A DNA stretch of 64,000 bases from Reinekea sp. G2M2-21 (lineage in GTDB: Bacteria > Pseudomonadota > Gammaproteobacteria > Pseudomonadales > Natronospirillaceae): NCBI RefSeq assembly GCF_015687175.1, contig NZ_JADPQG010000004.1, forward strand, positions 248,001 to 312,000, read 5' to 3'. Both the position numbers and the translations under genes were made by a program. The notes below the pieces were generated by a model. It made no database searches and had not been told where the DNA came from. It saw only the letters and a list, made by a program, of their open reading frames with translations. Shown in pieces: positions 63,775 to 64,000 of the stretch (position 1 is the stretch's first letter; the number at the start of each line of letters is the position of its first letter).

Positions 63775-64000
63775 TTATGGCTGATAAGGCCAATGATCCT
63801 TGTTGACGTGACCGAGAAACTGCTCACGTATGGCTGCGACGGATAAATCTGGGTTTACCGATGACCGACTGTTCAAGGTGAAAGTGGCACACGCAATGGC
63901 AAATTCCAATTGATCGGTGGTTTTTTCAAACAGTTCGCGGGCGGCGATGAATCCGGCAAAAAGTGCATCGCCTGCACCAGTATCACTGGCGTTGACCCCT
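63775..64000 (-). CDS. PfkB-family carbohydrate/nucleoside kinase, C-terminal part; possibly pseudouridine kinase
   Basis: The C-terminal 74 residues of a kinase run off the window end. The catalytic motif DTGAGDALFAGF is the PfkB signature 2 with its base Asp. The following stretch ending in TLNSRSSVNPDLS is like pseudouridine kinase PsuK (NPDLS ending), which phosphorylates pseudouridine for breakdown. The tail VNKDHWPYQP ends at a TAA (63775-63777). The missing N-terminus prevents a firm substrate call. Confidence 0.65.
   Translation of the reverse strand, partial: GVNASDTGAGDALFAGFIAARELFEKTTDQLEFAIACATFTLNSRSSVNPDLSVAAIREQFLGHVNKDHWPYQP

Noticed and set aside
1-64000. CRISPR arrays, tRNA/rRNA genes, prophage or toxin-antitoxin modules
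   Set aside because: I looked for direct-repeat arrays, clover-leaf genes and phage or toxin families by eye and saw none.

Overview
The window reads as chromosomal DNA of a free-living, probably marine gammaproteobacterium, most likely in or near the Oceanospirillales (Reinekea/Saccharospirillum-like). The macromolecular-synthesis operon (rpsU-yqeY-dnaG-rpoD), EF-P with its lysylation enzymes, proQ and leuS/holA are gammaproteobacterial. Several neighbourhoods are Pseudomonas-like (fimX and a PilZ gene beside serB; desT facing desCB), while the carboxynorspermidine pathway is Vibrio-like. Species assignment is inference. Almost everything is core or ordinary accessory metabolism. I see no prophage, plasmid, CRISPR array, tRNA or rRNA.

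Layout: 1-2.1 kb, the end of a polar amino-acid ABC transporter and a rhodanese. 2.2-7 kb, a DJ-1/YajL protein, leuS with an elaborate leader, holA and a small NrtS-like protein. 7-13.5 kb, argP/argO, an alpha-glucosidase plus sugar acetyltransferase, a semialdehyde dehydrogenase and a small heat-shock protein. 13.6-20.3 kb, trmK, a membrane protein with a thioesterase, and the rpoD operon. 20.5-27.1 kb, tsaD-folB-folK, tesA facing the ybbA-ybbP exporter, and a peroxiredoxin. 27.2-34.8 kb, a mobile-looking repeat, Rieske protein, AhpA/YtjB-like protein, serB, a FimX-like c-di-GMP receptor and a PilZ protein. 35-38.3 kb, epmB/efp/epmA and proQ. 38.5-46 kb, a second repeat copy, psd, HDOD, PlsC-type and HD-GYP proteins. 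46.4-50 kb, tandem acyl-CoA dehydrogenases behind a PsrA-like operator. 50.2-54.7 kb, a VOC protein, the carboxynorspermidine pair and an FMN riboswitch driving a ribN-like transporter. 54.7-57.5 kb, a new small ORF and a SPOR-domain envelope protein. 57.8-64 kb, a sulfite/anion exporter, desT-desCB, a second small heat-shock gene, a Nudix protein, a DUF1295 protein and the end of a PfkB-family kinase.

Themes: membrane lipid homeostasis (psd, PlsC-like, DesT-DesCB, acyl-CoA dehydrogenases, TesA), c-di-GMP and surface behaviour (FimX-like, PilZ, HD-GYP, HDOD), and RNA-level control (FMN riboswitch, two possibly thermosensing heat-shock leaders, a structured leuS leader).

The most notable unexplained items are: a pair of about 265-bp elements with near-perfect terminal inverted repeats and no ORF (27177-27441 and 38549-38812), one of which supplies the stop codon of a Rieske gene; the Leu-rich, hairpin-rich leuS leader; and a small-protein gene at 55145 with an AT-rich upstream region and a structured 3' region. 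Several small genes (11028, 29266 and 55145) are described here from direct translation.
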